Of a stretch of DNA of 64,000 bases, positions 10,650-20,600 are shown piece by piece. The stretch covers positions 34,315,472 through 34,379,471 of the forward strand of contig NW_019211455.1 of the NCBI RefSeq assembly GCF_002443255.2, in the 5' to 3' direction. A model generated the notes under the pieces. It was given only the letters and a program-made list of their open reading frames with translations, searched no databases and had not been told where the DNA came from. Made by a program: the position numbers and the translations under genes. The number at the start of each line of letters is the position of its first letter. Position 1 is the first letter of the stretch. The DNA is from Varroa destructor (Eukaryota; Arthropoda; Arachnida; Mesostigmata; Varroidae).

Positions 10650-11215
10650 CAGGAAGACCTGGATTCAGTAGTAGCGTGTCGTTGTGTGAGTTAAATTGTT
10701 AAAGAATAAAATTTTAATCATTCGTTAGTTCAGCGTTAATAAAACTGCCAGAAATTTTCGCATTTTTGACTCGCATCTGATAACACTGGTATCTTCAATA
10801 CCAGCATCTGTACCTTATAGAACAACGGGCAGTAGTTCGCGAAAACTATTTGAGCACGGAGTTAAGATTCTGTTGAAAACGGTCATCAGCGCATATCATC
10901 GAACGATCAATCAACGGCCTTAGAGGCCTCGGCTTATCATGGATCACTCATCCCAAACAATGATCGTCCTTGAGCAAACCAGGTCAGCAGTTTTTCATTT
11001 TTTTTTGTCGCGCATAAATTATTACTGAACCTTAATCGAGATTTTAAAGTGGAAGTGGACAGTGCGACCGCCAAACATTAATACTGTTGCGACGCCGGAT
11101 GGTGCAACGGCACAGGCCATTTTTGCGTCTGCACGTACTCGTGCCCGGATTAATCTAGTTAGGTCTTCCCTGTACCACCAGGTGCACTGATGAAAATTTT
11201 CCTGTGCGTTAAGCA
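10650..11215 (-). pseudogene. Helitron PIF1-like helicase remnant
   Basis: Minus-strand helicase of the PIF1/Helitron superfamily, which unwinds DNA during rolling-circle transposition. Read from high to low coordinates: Walker A as KIFISAPGGTGKT (11200-11162); a shifted frame with MACAVAPSGVA and FGGRTVHFHFKI (about 11130-11035; family VASSGIAA and GGRTAHSxFKI); Walker B as TIIVWDE followed by a stop and SMISRGL (10968-10925); then FRELLPVVL (10844-10818; family DFRQxLPVV) and GIEDTSVIR. Several frameshifts and stops rule out function. The Rep part of the same element lies just upstream at 11640-11890. Confidence 0.9.
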
Positions 11216-11639
11216 CTCGCAGACACAAATGAATCTCTGCTATTTATTTATGAAACGTCCGCAACTCACACTTTCGGATTGTTCGAATCATATTAAAGTT
11301 CGTAGGATCATTTTGTTGTCTATATACTCCTCGGCTCTACGTGCTCTATTTAGTCACGGCTAGGCAGACTAAAATAGGTCAACTTAGTCTGCAAGTGCTT
11401 AGAATCTATCTTCAGGGGAAGGATCGTGGCTAAGTGGGTTTATAGAAAAAATCACGCCGCGGTACGTCCGGGGAGCTGCTTAGTGGCACTCTTCAACCAC
11501 AACATAGGTGTGCAGATTTTACAAGTCTAATGGGTTCGTAACTATTCCGTCCATTAGAAAGATGATAAAGAGGCTTCGAATAGCTTTCGGCATCTGGCCC
11601 TGCAGCCGATGTTCATCGTTTACAAGTAAATCTTTTTCA

Positions 11640-11890
11640 TGCACTATTCTTTGAAATTAACAAGAAGGATGCCGTCGTATCTTTAGTGCGTCAAAGCATG
11701 CACGACGGTGTCACTGTGTGGAATAGTCCGTAACTCAAGGTTTATGAATTAACCTTATGAGGTATTTCAGCTTGAGCGAATTTGCACGTATGCATGCGGG
11801 ACTTTGTATTCTCGTCAACCCAAGGATGTGCATATGCGGAAGCCCTTGCTTTTGGTACTTCTTGATTACCTAGTATGCAATGAAGAACCC
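11640..11890 (-). pseudogene. Helitron Rep (HUH endonuclease) remnant
   Basis: On the minus strand KKYQKQGLPHMHILGL is encoded at about 11863-11818. It matches the Helitron Rep two-histidine motif (family EFQKRGLPHAHILL); the H-M-H pair is the metal-binding HUH signature of the nickase. After a frameshift AEIPHKV follows (11771-11751; family AEIPD), then weak traces resembling the MIHGPCG-PCM region. The helicase motifs start only about 450 bases further on, less than in an intact Helitron, so an internal deletion is likely. A very weak upstream trace (MRTHQTVRQM, near 12430-12460) may be the N-terminal domain. Confidence 0.85.
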
Positions 11891-13850
11891 CAATGCATGT
11901 CATATGAATAGTTGCAATCAGTTCGAGAACGCAATCGAGAGTTTTTAATTGGAAGTATTTCAAAGTTAAGGAGACTCCCCAGCGACCCAGCTGGCTTTTA
12001 GTAATTTCGGTTACTACGGCTTGTAAGTTATAGTAAAAAAAAGAGGCGTATTGTAGATGTAAATGTACACTATAGGATCGTGGAGTAACTCCCCATGTAT
12101 TGGAGGGACTCTTTAAAAAAGATGAGTTACCCGAAATTAGATCTTAAAAGTGTACGGTAGTCGTGGTTGTTCCTTCGAAACACCCTAGGTGCAAGTACGT
12201 TGCTTGCCCATTAATGGTTAAATTTTCGGCATGCAGCAGGAATTGGTTATTTTGCCATTAAAGAGAAAGGCGTTTCAACGACGACAAAGTCTGCACATGG
12301 TGCTGACATTGGCGGGTGCGCTAACCCATTTTGCTTACGCCGAGCCATTGGCCGCAGCAGGCCTCTTCCCAGGTTAATAATTCACAGCATAGATCGGTTA
12401 GTCCTTGTCGCCATCTGTCTCACTGTCTGATGGGTGCGCATCATTACGATCCATGTGCCCCAATCCCGAAGTGCAACTAGGCTCCTGGTCAAGTAGCAGT
12501 CGCCCTTGACCAAAGGGTATACTTACTAAGGGTGCCTGTTCGACGTACTGAAGGATCCCTCTAGTCTCTCGTCCGCGGTACTAAAGAGTAAGTTTACGTC
12601 TTATGATTGCTGTGAGGGAAATGGGTTGTTACCAACAAGTTAAGCAAAAATGCAAGTTCGCAAAGTTGACGCATGGCTGGGTTCTCGTGGCGGAGGCAAC
12701 GACGAACTCAGCCATGTTAAATTGGGACAGAACGACGGACGTCTCGAGGCCGTTTTAGTATTATCGTCAGTGTTAGGGGAATAATCCTCTAGTAGTTCAG
12801 TGGCACAATTAAAGGCTCCAGAGAATCGCGCTCGGCTGAAGTGTGTGACCTGTCGCTGTTCTTCAGGCAACGGGGTTCAGGTTTGTTGGCGGTCATGGTT
12901 TGTCATGTTTCTTAAAAGAGGTAATTTCTGACCAGCCTCATCCGAATATAATTAAGCAGGCTTAATAGGGCGATTTATTTAAGTTGACTTAAATGAAACA
13001 GGTATTAGAGTGTTACAGACGCAGTGTTGACATATCAAGTCGGCTTGATACATGCAGCGGAATACCAACCTAGCTAGCCCAACCTCGGGCTTCGCCCCGC
13101 AGTTGTTTTGCTATTTCACACATTCTATTTATTCTACGTAAAAGTAGTAGGCGAGTTATATAATAGGTTTGACTAGACTGCGAAACCCCAGGTGGAGCAT
13201 TTTTGAGCTCCTACGTACGCTTACATAAGACTCTGTCCGAGTTCCACAATGTGATGACACGATCCTTGCGATCATACTGCCAGTTGTCGTAATCATGTAA
13301 TTCAGTTGCTTTCTTTTGGTGGTATAAGTAATCCACCTGCACGTAGACTTCAATGGCAAAAATGTCATTTAGTCAGAAGAACTGGTTCGAAAGAATTGTC
13401 AAAAAATTAGCTTTTTTCGTCCCCTACAACTTGGAGTTTGTTAACCGTTTGTATAGCATTTTTGCAAATAATGAAGGATACCATATTACGGGCAAACATG
13501 AAATATGTTAATAATATGTTACCTGGAACACTGCTCAAATACGGTTTTTTCATACTATACACGTTGAGTACTTGTTAACGTAGCAAAATTTTCATACTAG
13601 TGGTATTAGCGCAGACGATGCTGGTAATCGCTTTTGTGCTTGTAATACTGGTGCAGCGCTGTTTTCAACTAAAAAAAAAGAATGGCCTTCGTGGACTCAT
13701 GACAAACCAAATTCACATTACGTTTTATGGGGAAAAAATGTTCTAGGGGAAAAATATTTACTTAATCGGCTCTATCTTCAGCACTGCTTTTTAGCATTGC
13801 ACGGCGGAAGAATATGGGGTCCGTTTACACTAGGAAGACCAGCTACACAA
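11890..13850. other. GC-richer sequence without assigned genes
   Basis: Composition matches the neighbouring transposon remnants and differs from the AT-rich flanks, so it is probably more decayed mobile-element sequence. Short minus-strand frames at 12640-12870 and 13156-13368 have mixed composition but no motif I can support. Confidence 0.4.
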
Positions 13851-14160
13851 GACCATAGTTAGACGAGTAAACTGGAATGACCTGACGTACTTCGGCGCGG
13901 CCCGTCAAGTACATCTACAGAAAGATAGAGGAATCACTGGTGCAGTTGTTGTAATGCGCTTGGAAGTGCTTACTCGCCAGAATTACGACTTTGTAACCCT
14001 GGTGCCTATGAACAAGTAGTTCGCAATTTGCCAATAATATTACGAATTCTCATTCGCACCACTTAAGACGCCCAGACAGGGTTAGGTTATCCAAATTAGT
14101 ATTACGCACAACAGGAGAAAGGAGATCTCCTTGCAAAAGAATACGCATCCAAGTGGGTCC
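13850..14160 (-). pseudogene. Non-LTR retrotransposon RT fragment (second LINE)
   Basis: In one minus-strand frame, MRILLQGDLLSPVVRNTNLD (about 14148-14090) matches the LINE reverse transcriptase block GVRQGDPLSPLLFNxxLD. About 45 codons later GYKVVILASKHFQAHYNN (about 13998-13946) matches the ADDLVILAS-xxxLQxxLN block with the catalytic aspartates lost. The frame has only two stops between and just after these blocks. The QGDPLSP form points to R2/L1/CR1-like clades, different from the LINE at 33-38 kb. No endonuclease or tail was found. Confidence 0.6.
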
Positions 14161-14402
14161 ACGTTACGCGCAGATTACTCTAGGATGATACTTTTGCGAG
14201 CCACAGATTAGAGCGAGCACTATGTAGACTATTGAGGTGCAACATTCAAATAGTGCTTATTAATTTTATATAATTCCCGTTGGCTACGTTCCGCACCTCA
14301 GTTGTCGTTACTAATGCGATCCTTAAATAGTACTCTGACAGGAACTTCAACTCTAGCTCGAGTACGCGTCAACAGTTGTCTCGCCCTGCTCCCCGCCATA
14401 AT

Positions 14403-14428
14403 CTACAGAAGTTGTTTTTCTTCTGTAG
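14403..14428. repeat. Perfect 9-bp inverted repeat
   Basis: CTACAGAAG, an 8-base T-rich loop, then CTTCTGTAG. It could fold as a small hairpin; no associated gene. Confidence 0.8.
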
Positions 14429-15672
14429 TTATTCCATGAGCCTGTATTAATATAAACGATTGTGAGGCTAGTTAGACAGAGCTGAGTGTAAACAACACTC
14501 CGTTGTCATTTTGAGGTATTACAACTGTAACTGCGCTATCACAATGCTACCATCCGTTGCAGTATTTGTACCCTCCTGGTATAGCCGTTCGCAAAACGTA
14601 CCGCGCTGTGGTTACCATGCTCCACGTGTTCCATTTTCCCGTTGTAACTACTCCATACTCTTCTAATATTTGTATCAAATAGATCAGCACGATAGAGTAA
14701 TTATGCCTAACCGAACATATTAATTGCAAAGAGACATATTGGCTGGCGTCCGGTTCCACCCTTATTAAGACGACCTTGCATTAATTATGTTATCCTGTGG
14801 CAATTAGCTTCAGTAACCATATATTATATCTCGTCTGTTCGAGCACTAAATGGCTATCCTAATGGAATAATATCGTTTTCCTATAGAAACGTCTTATAAA
14901 CATCGTGACGGTAGTATAAATGCGGGAACACTCTCAGCATGTATCGTGCTGTAGCTCGACCTCGAAATTATCAACGTAAGATCATACAAATTTTTCTCTG
15001 CTAGTACGCCAGTTATTCCTAACTATCTCCCAGTAACCTTAATGGGCGTAAAACCTAGTGGTCCCTTTCATAATATAGCTTTAGAGATTAATTACGTAAC
15101 ACGTTGGGCACACAAAGTTCACAGAAATTTGTCCGAAACTAAACTTTCGGCCCTGTGCGTGGCACCCATCAGATTTCACCGAGAACTCGTGTTCGTCTAA
15201 GATCATTCCAGACGCCTACGATTTCAATTCGGCTATAATTTTGATACCTCGTTATATATACTCTGCTCCTCCATTCCAATTAATCCTATTCACGTTTTTT
15301 CGTTTTCTCCTTCTACTGGAATTCTTAACGTTTATTATAATGTCTGATTCGAATTGCACATTACCACCACAGATTTAATGTTGCAGTCTCAGGAAGTTTC
15401 ACAAACACCAATTGGGTAAATCTACCTATGCCACATAATTTGCATGTGCTACAATTTGTACTCACGGACGCCTCGGTCGATTTTATGTACGATTTGACAC
15501 AGTACAGGTCGTTCTGAGAGACAAAGCGCATTGACGACGTACTTTGGTCGGCCTCATTATCCTTGGCAAGCTGTGGTCATGTGCAGTGAGTAAAATACAT
15601 TAACATTACAGACTTTGAGCCGGCCAGAGAACCCGGCCAATCGGTACCCTCTAAAGGGGCATTTTGTGTCCG

Positions 15673-15692
15673 AAGAGCACGAACGTGCTCTT
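15673..15692. repeat. 20-bp near-perfect palindrome
   Basis: AAGAGCACG, two bases, CGTGCTCTT. Fully symmetrical apart from the AA centre. It could be a dimeric protein binding site or chance; no gene is linked to it. Confidence 0.8.
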
Positions 15693-16748
15693 TAGGATTT
15701 TTACTGGTATAGATAGGTTAAAATGGCTCGTGGATTTTGCCCTTACTTTGCTATTAAACACATTTTACCGGTATAGAAAGCTAGAAATAGCTAAAAAGTT
15801 AACTGTATTGATAACGTAGATATTACTACTATTATATGAGGAAGCATTTGGAATAAGTTGCTTTAATATAGCATCAGGGATTTGCCTTCACTAGAAGACT
15901 TAGCCGGGGTGAATCTTGCTACACTTACTTAAAATTTCTCGAAAGGGTATTATGTTTATATTTTATGACAACAATTTGCCAAAGCTGAAATTTAAACCAG
16001 CGTTGGTCGCACGTTCATTGTGACCATAACAAACTGACAACTTAGACGCTATATAAGCAAGATCCAGCTAAAATCATACCAACCTGTCATTAATTATATT
16101 CACATATACATATTGCCAAAAAAATCGAATCCCTTGTTTCGAATTCCATACCGTATTGTAATCTCTGACAAACTTACACGATGTTTTTGTGTAACTGTTT
16201 TCAGTTGCCCAATAAGTGTAATTAGTACTGAAAACTGTACACGTTACTCACATTTTGCAAGTACCATTCGCAAAATTGATTCTTTCGGTCCGAACCATCT
16301 TTGTTGATAGCATGTACCATTGTTGGAGGGTAGCTTTTTCATTTATAACATCTTAAAATAAGATGAACATTTGATTTGCTGATATAAAGCTTACAATCGA
16401 GCTGCCTTCCAAGTTCTTAGGAGGTTCATTAAGGTTGTTGTTCTTCCGAAACGCTATGTTTGAACATCTTAAATTGTTCCATCCATTTCCATCCGAAGAA
16501 AACTGATCCCTTACCAGATTAATTGTAAATCACATGGGTGGATCTGTCTAAAGCTCCCTGTGCTATTGTCTTCGTGCTTCTACTGTATTTTCATATTTCA
16601 GTTACATTTTAAAATTAATCCCTGTTCACTCATTATTTGTAATGAAATACACCGTAAAAAGAAAGAACAATCAAAAAGCTGTGACTCCCAAAGGATGTAT
16701 GGATTTTTTGTAAGCAACCCACAGGTGCTAGTTTCTACGCGATTAGGA

Positions 16749-16785
16749 TATAAAAGCCCGAACCGCTAGCCAATATATTGTCAGT
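16749..16785 (+). promoter_or_regulatory. TATA box and TCAGTT initiator
   Basis: TATAAAAG at 16749-16756 and TCAGTT from 16781. With a start at 16783 the box begins at -34, slightly long but acceptable. The Ty3/gypsy pol fragment begins about 180 bases downstream on the same strand. This could be part of a decayed LTR brought next to pol by deletion, or an unrelated promoter. Confidence 0.35.
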
Positions 16786-16959
16786 TTTCGACTAACCAAA
16801 TTACTACAAGAGAGAGGTGGGTTAGGGACTGAGTTGACACAGCAGTCAAGCTGGTTAAAGAAAGTATTTCCGCAATAGACAAGTCGGCTAACGCAATTGT
16901 TACTATTGGTAGCGCACAAGGTCACATCAACTCGAATTTATAGAAGAAGATTCCTAGAA

Positions 16960-17265
16960 GGTAGAAGTAGGAAAATTTTTGTACTTAGACCTGAGTCGGC
17001 CAGGGGATTGAAGAGATTCCTGGGCCTAGCCCACTATCAACAGGAAATTTTGTGCGAATTGCGAGGTCGCTCTATGCCTTGGTCAATGCGTACGGCTTGT
17101 TTGGGTGCGAACTATGATGAAGGCTATAGGCTGTTGCGAGTCACAGAAGGGGAAATCGGTTGATTTCCCCAAGTAGAACTAGGAGGAGTTCTAATCCAAA
17201 GACGAAAATGGCTCGTCGCGCACGCTTGCCGCCATTGACCAACGCCAAAGCCAGATATTTTCCAA
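16960..17265 (+). pseudogene. Ty3/gypsy pol remnant (RT end and RNase H)
   Basis: Plus-strand relic of a Ty3/gypsy LTR retrotransposon, read across three frames. PESARGLKRFLGLAHYQQ (16993-17046) matches the RT-RNase H connector KxxRxFLGLxxYYR. Then FVRIARSLYALVNAYGLF from 17049 matches FVxNxAxxAxPLYxLxKKxxxF. GGVLIQRR (about 17182-17205) matches GAVLxQ of RNase H. VAHACR (17215-17232) with LTNAKARYF (17235-17261) matches AYASRxLTxAExNYS. Order and spacing are those of the family; frameshifts make it non-functional. A long antisense frame (17191-17631, minus) overlaps and is best seen as a shadow. Confidence 0.75.
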
Positions 17266-17639
17266 GATCGAGTTTTTGTCCATAATGCGTGCTGCATGGA
17301 CACAGTATTCGCCTGTCCCCCGTGTTGCTGCGCTTTTCGCAGTGTACCATGTTATCGCGTCCTTGCTCACCGTCACTACAGTTTTCCAATAGTCCTGGCA
17401 CTGTTGCCTTCGTGAGTCTTTAAGGTCCCAATCTGGCGACTTTGTGCAGTACGACAAGTGCGTCATTTGATGTCGGACAACCTTTGGCAATCTATTTATT
17501 GTAGCGGGAATGGCTTCTTTCGTTATTTCTTTTAAAAACTCAGTATTTTCCGGAAAAAAAAGCAAGAACGCATCATCGCGAAAAACAACGCATTGTAAGC
17601 TACTACCTAATGTCTTTATTGGAAAAACCATGACAAAAA

Positions 17640-20600
17640 AGAAACAGTGCGGACTTGATTAGTTATTATTAATCATCGATGCTGTGCAAAAGTGCATGTT
17701 CAATGATTCTTCTGTTTCTATCAGGGTGCTAGTAAAAAAAATTAGACGCTAGTAAGCGTACCATACAAGATGATCAACACAATTTTTTACTGAAAAAAAA
17801 TCGTCATCTCACCTATGGTGAGATTTTTTTCACCTATGTGAAATCATCGGAAAATCAAATCCCGTGGAATACCTGCATTTGGTAATAAGACGATAGAGAT
17901 AAGTTAACAAAGTCACTGAAAAACGATATTATGTTTATCAAAAAAAAAAATGCTTGTAACGCAATTCAACAATAGGCCTAGTCCAATAATGGTTTTAAAA
18001 GAGTTACGAGATAACTAAGCCTAAGTAAAAAAATAAGTGGATCACGTAAGAATTTCAGTTAAACGGCTAGAGCTTTTGAAGATAGCTCAGCGGCAAGGTG
18101 GATGCTTAGCACTCTTACGAACCTTGTTTAATACCACGTATTGTCAAAAATAAAATATTCAAGAATGAGCTGTTTACGCTATGACACTTAAAGTACTTGA
18201 AATGAGTGGAACAACTCTAAAATAAGAACTGGGTTACTTGCAAAAATTATGGTGATACAAGGAGGCTACTTTATCAGAGTAAAAGAAGAAATTCTAGGCA
18301 TGTGTAGATAACTAGAGACTGGGATAATTAACTATAATAATTGTACGTCTGCAGCTGAGCTACAGGTTAAGTTCGCTGCAACATCAGTCAATGGTATCTC
18401 GGTAAACCAACTGCAAAATAGGCGCCGATAATATACTTAAAGCTGAGCTCTTTTTCATTTTCTATCAGAAACGTTAAGGTTGATGGCATTAATTATAGCG
18501 AGAAAACCAATTCAGTTTTATTGAAAAACTAGAAACCTAAAACTAGAAATGATACAACTGCAACTGAGCAACAAAAAAGCTTAATGAGATGACCGCTTAA
18601 AGCGAATATAGTGGTAAGTAATCGTCGAGCTCAATATCATCATCCGAAATGCCGACCTGTGGTGGTCGTGAAGTTGAAAGGAAAACATGTGTGCCTGATC
18701 TGCTTAATGCAAATTCACCCGTAAGCATTCGCGTAGTACAAAAAGCAGTAGAGGAATAACGTTGGCAGGTAAGTTGTAGCTAGTGTGTTTGTTTTTTCTC
18801 ACAAGCTTTCGAGGAATGCAGACACGTAGTGCCTAAAACGGCGCTATTTTCTTAACAATATCATGATCCACAACACATATAACCTATACGGGGTGAGCTC
18901 AACTGTTCAGAAGTATTCATCTGTATACGCTTACCAGTTCTTCGCAATCTGAAAATGACTTTATTGAAGCTTGCTAAAAGAGTGCGGATGGTTGGTCCTT
19001 ACTTATAGTTCTTACTTACCTGCTTCACAATCCCGGCTACCTACCGCACTGTTGAGGGAAAGAGTTTATTATCTTATCCCCTACCTCTCGCTCCTTCGTC
19101 GATTTAGAAAAAAACAAAAGTAGACAAACGTGGCAATGATGCCACGCATTTAGAACATAGCTCAAAACATTATGATTCATTCTTATACACAAATTTGAGG
19201 CAGAGCGTTTCTCACACGTGCGTAGCTAATGATTGGGTACTGCTGTTCAAATCATTTGAGTTGGTCAAGTTCGGCACCACCAGGTGACGCTATACATGAT
19301 GAGAATGTAAGTCGTCTGCTTTTAATGTTTACCGGTCCTTCAATGAGTCCCTTTCCTCCGTGAGACCCCTTATCCCCTTCCCCGTCGCCTCCCCAAGTCA
19401 GCTGTCGAGCTACCCTGGATGTGCGGGTCTCGCTAGTCCCTGTCAGGAACATTGGTGATGATCGCGCTGTTTGCCATTAACGCCCATTCACGAAAAAAAA
19501 AACAGATGTGCGCATCAGGTGAAGTGGCCTGTTTATTATGCTTTGAGGCAATAGAGGTGCAGGAAATATAATAGTACATTACGGAAAGTTAGTGTGAGCT
19601 TCGATTTTCCAAACGTAGCCAGGTAGCCGGGAAATGTAAAAGGCTACGCTGCCACCTGCTTGCTAGGAGGTTTGCTAAGTGCTTCGAGCTAGACGAAATT
19701 GCCACCTCAAAAGAATCCTCAAGTGCTACGCATCATCAAGGTACGTTTAATTTAGAAATGCGGAACAGATTCCCTTTGTCAGATGTGCTTTTATCTTCCG
19801 ACATTAACATAGGGGCCATGGCAGCATTTGTAAGCAGTGCGGTCAAATCATGCGTGCACGGACGCGAGAAAGGGGACATGGGTTGGAAGCCAAGCTTGGA
19901 GTGCAAGTATAATCGTGGTCAAGCGTGCCTTTCCCCCGCCGTGTCCTCTCCCCTCTCCCTCATAAATAATAACTCACGTGCGCTGCGAACACGGTCGCGC
20001 TAGTTAAACAGCTATCGTTAAGTGACTGTACAGGTACCCAAGAACTGCGGTTTTTTTCAAATTTTCCTTATACAAAGATAATATCTGAGCGGATTGCTGC
20101 AGAGGATTTGAGTTACTCTCTATCAGTAACCGTTCAACAGGAATTAGCCACTATTGAGGGACCAATATACAGAACTGTTTCGTGCCTTATCTTGCAAGTA
20201 CTTGTGGTTGTAGATTGAGAAGAATAACTGACAAATGATGTGGTGGCAGTGCAAGAGACCTAATTGTAAACCATATATTGGGTTATCTCCTTCGAAGCTG
20301 CGTGCCTCTAAACTAATACATCTAGTTCTCGCATTGCAGTTATTTTTTGTGCGATTTAGAAGTAGTCTTAGCCATTATCTGTACCTTATCAGTAATCTTT
20401 CATAGCATAAGTTTATAATTTTGCTTAATTCTTGGTAACATTTGTTGTATAATAATTATAACAATTACGACATTTTATGCGTAGGGTAGCTATCGTCGTC
20501 CTATAGGCTCAAGCAACTATATCAGGCGCTAGCACTGAAATGCTTGTTTTGCCTTGTCTATGCCAATATTTGCGAAGATCCCTCTCATGACGTCTACACG

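Larger units (their letters stand above)
14160..16740. other. No gene recognised
   Basis: Mixed-composition sequence with no supported coding frame. It holds a perfect 9-base inverted repeat (CTACAGAAG/CTTCTGTAG) at 14403-14428 and a 20-base near-palindrome at 15673-15692, listed separately. Confidence 0.4.

Noticed and set aside
11240..11770. Plus-strand reading as copia RT or BEL integrase (KWVYRKN, FVTIPSIRKMIKR, ALFFEINKKD)
   Set aside because: The minus strand of the same interval has much stronger Helitron Rep and helicase motifs in the right order; the plus-strand matches are loose and probably coincidental.
13618..14090. Plus-strand copia integrase-like reading
   Set aside because: Matches were too loose, and the minus strand of part of this interval gives a coherent LINE RT.
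17191..17631. 146-codon minus-strand ORF, the longest in the window
   Set aside because: It overlaps the antisense of the gypsy RNase H relic, has no family motif, and sits in a GC-richer patch where stops are rarer.
18075..18148. tRNA-like segment with a perfect A-box string (TAGCTCAGCGG)
   Set aside because: When the B-box-like GTTTAATACC is aligned, acceptor, D and anticodon stems do not pair; the apparent end pairing needs an impossible register.
19260..19285. BEL-type primer-binding site on the minus strand (TGGTGCCGAA)
   Set aside because: Only ten bases match, no LTR or gag sequence is adjacent, and the comparison is from memory.
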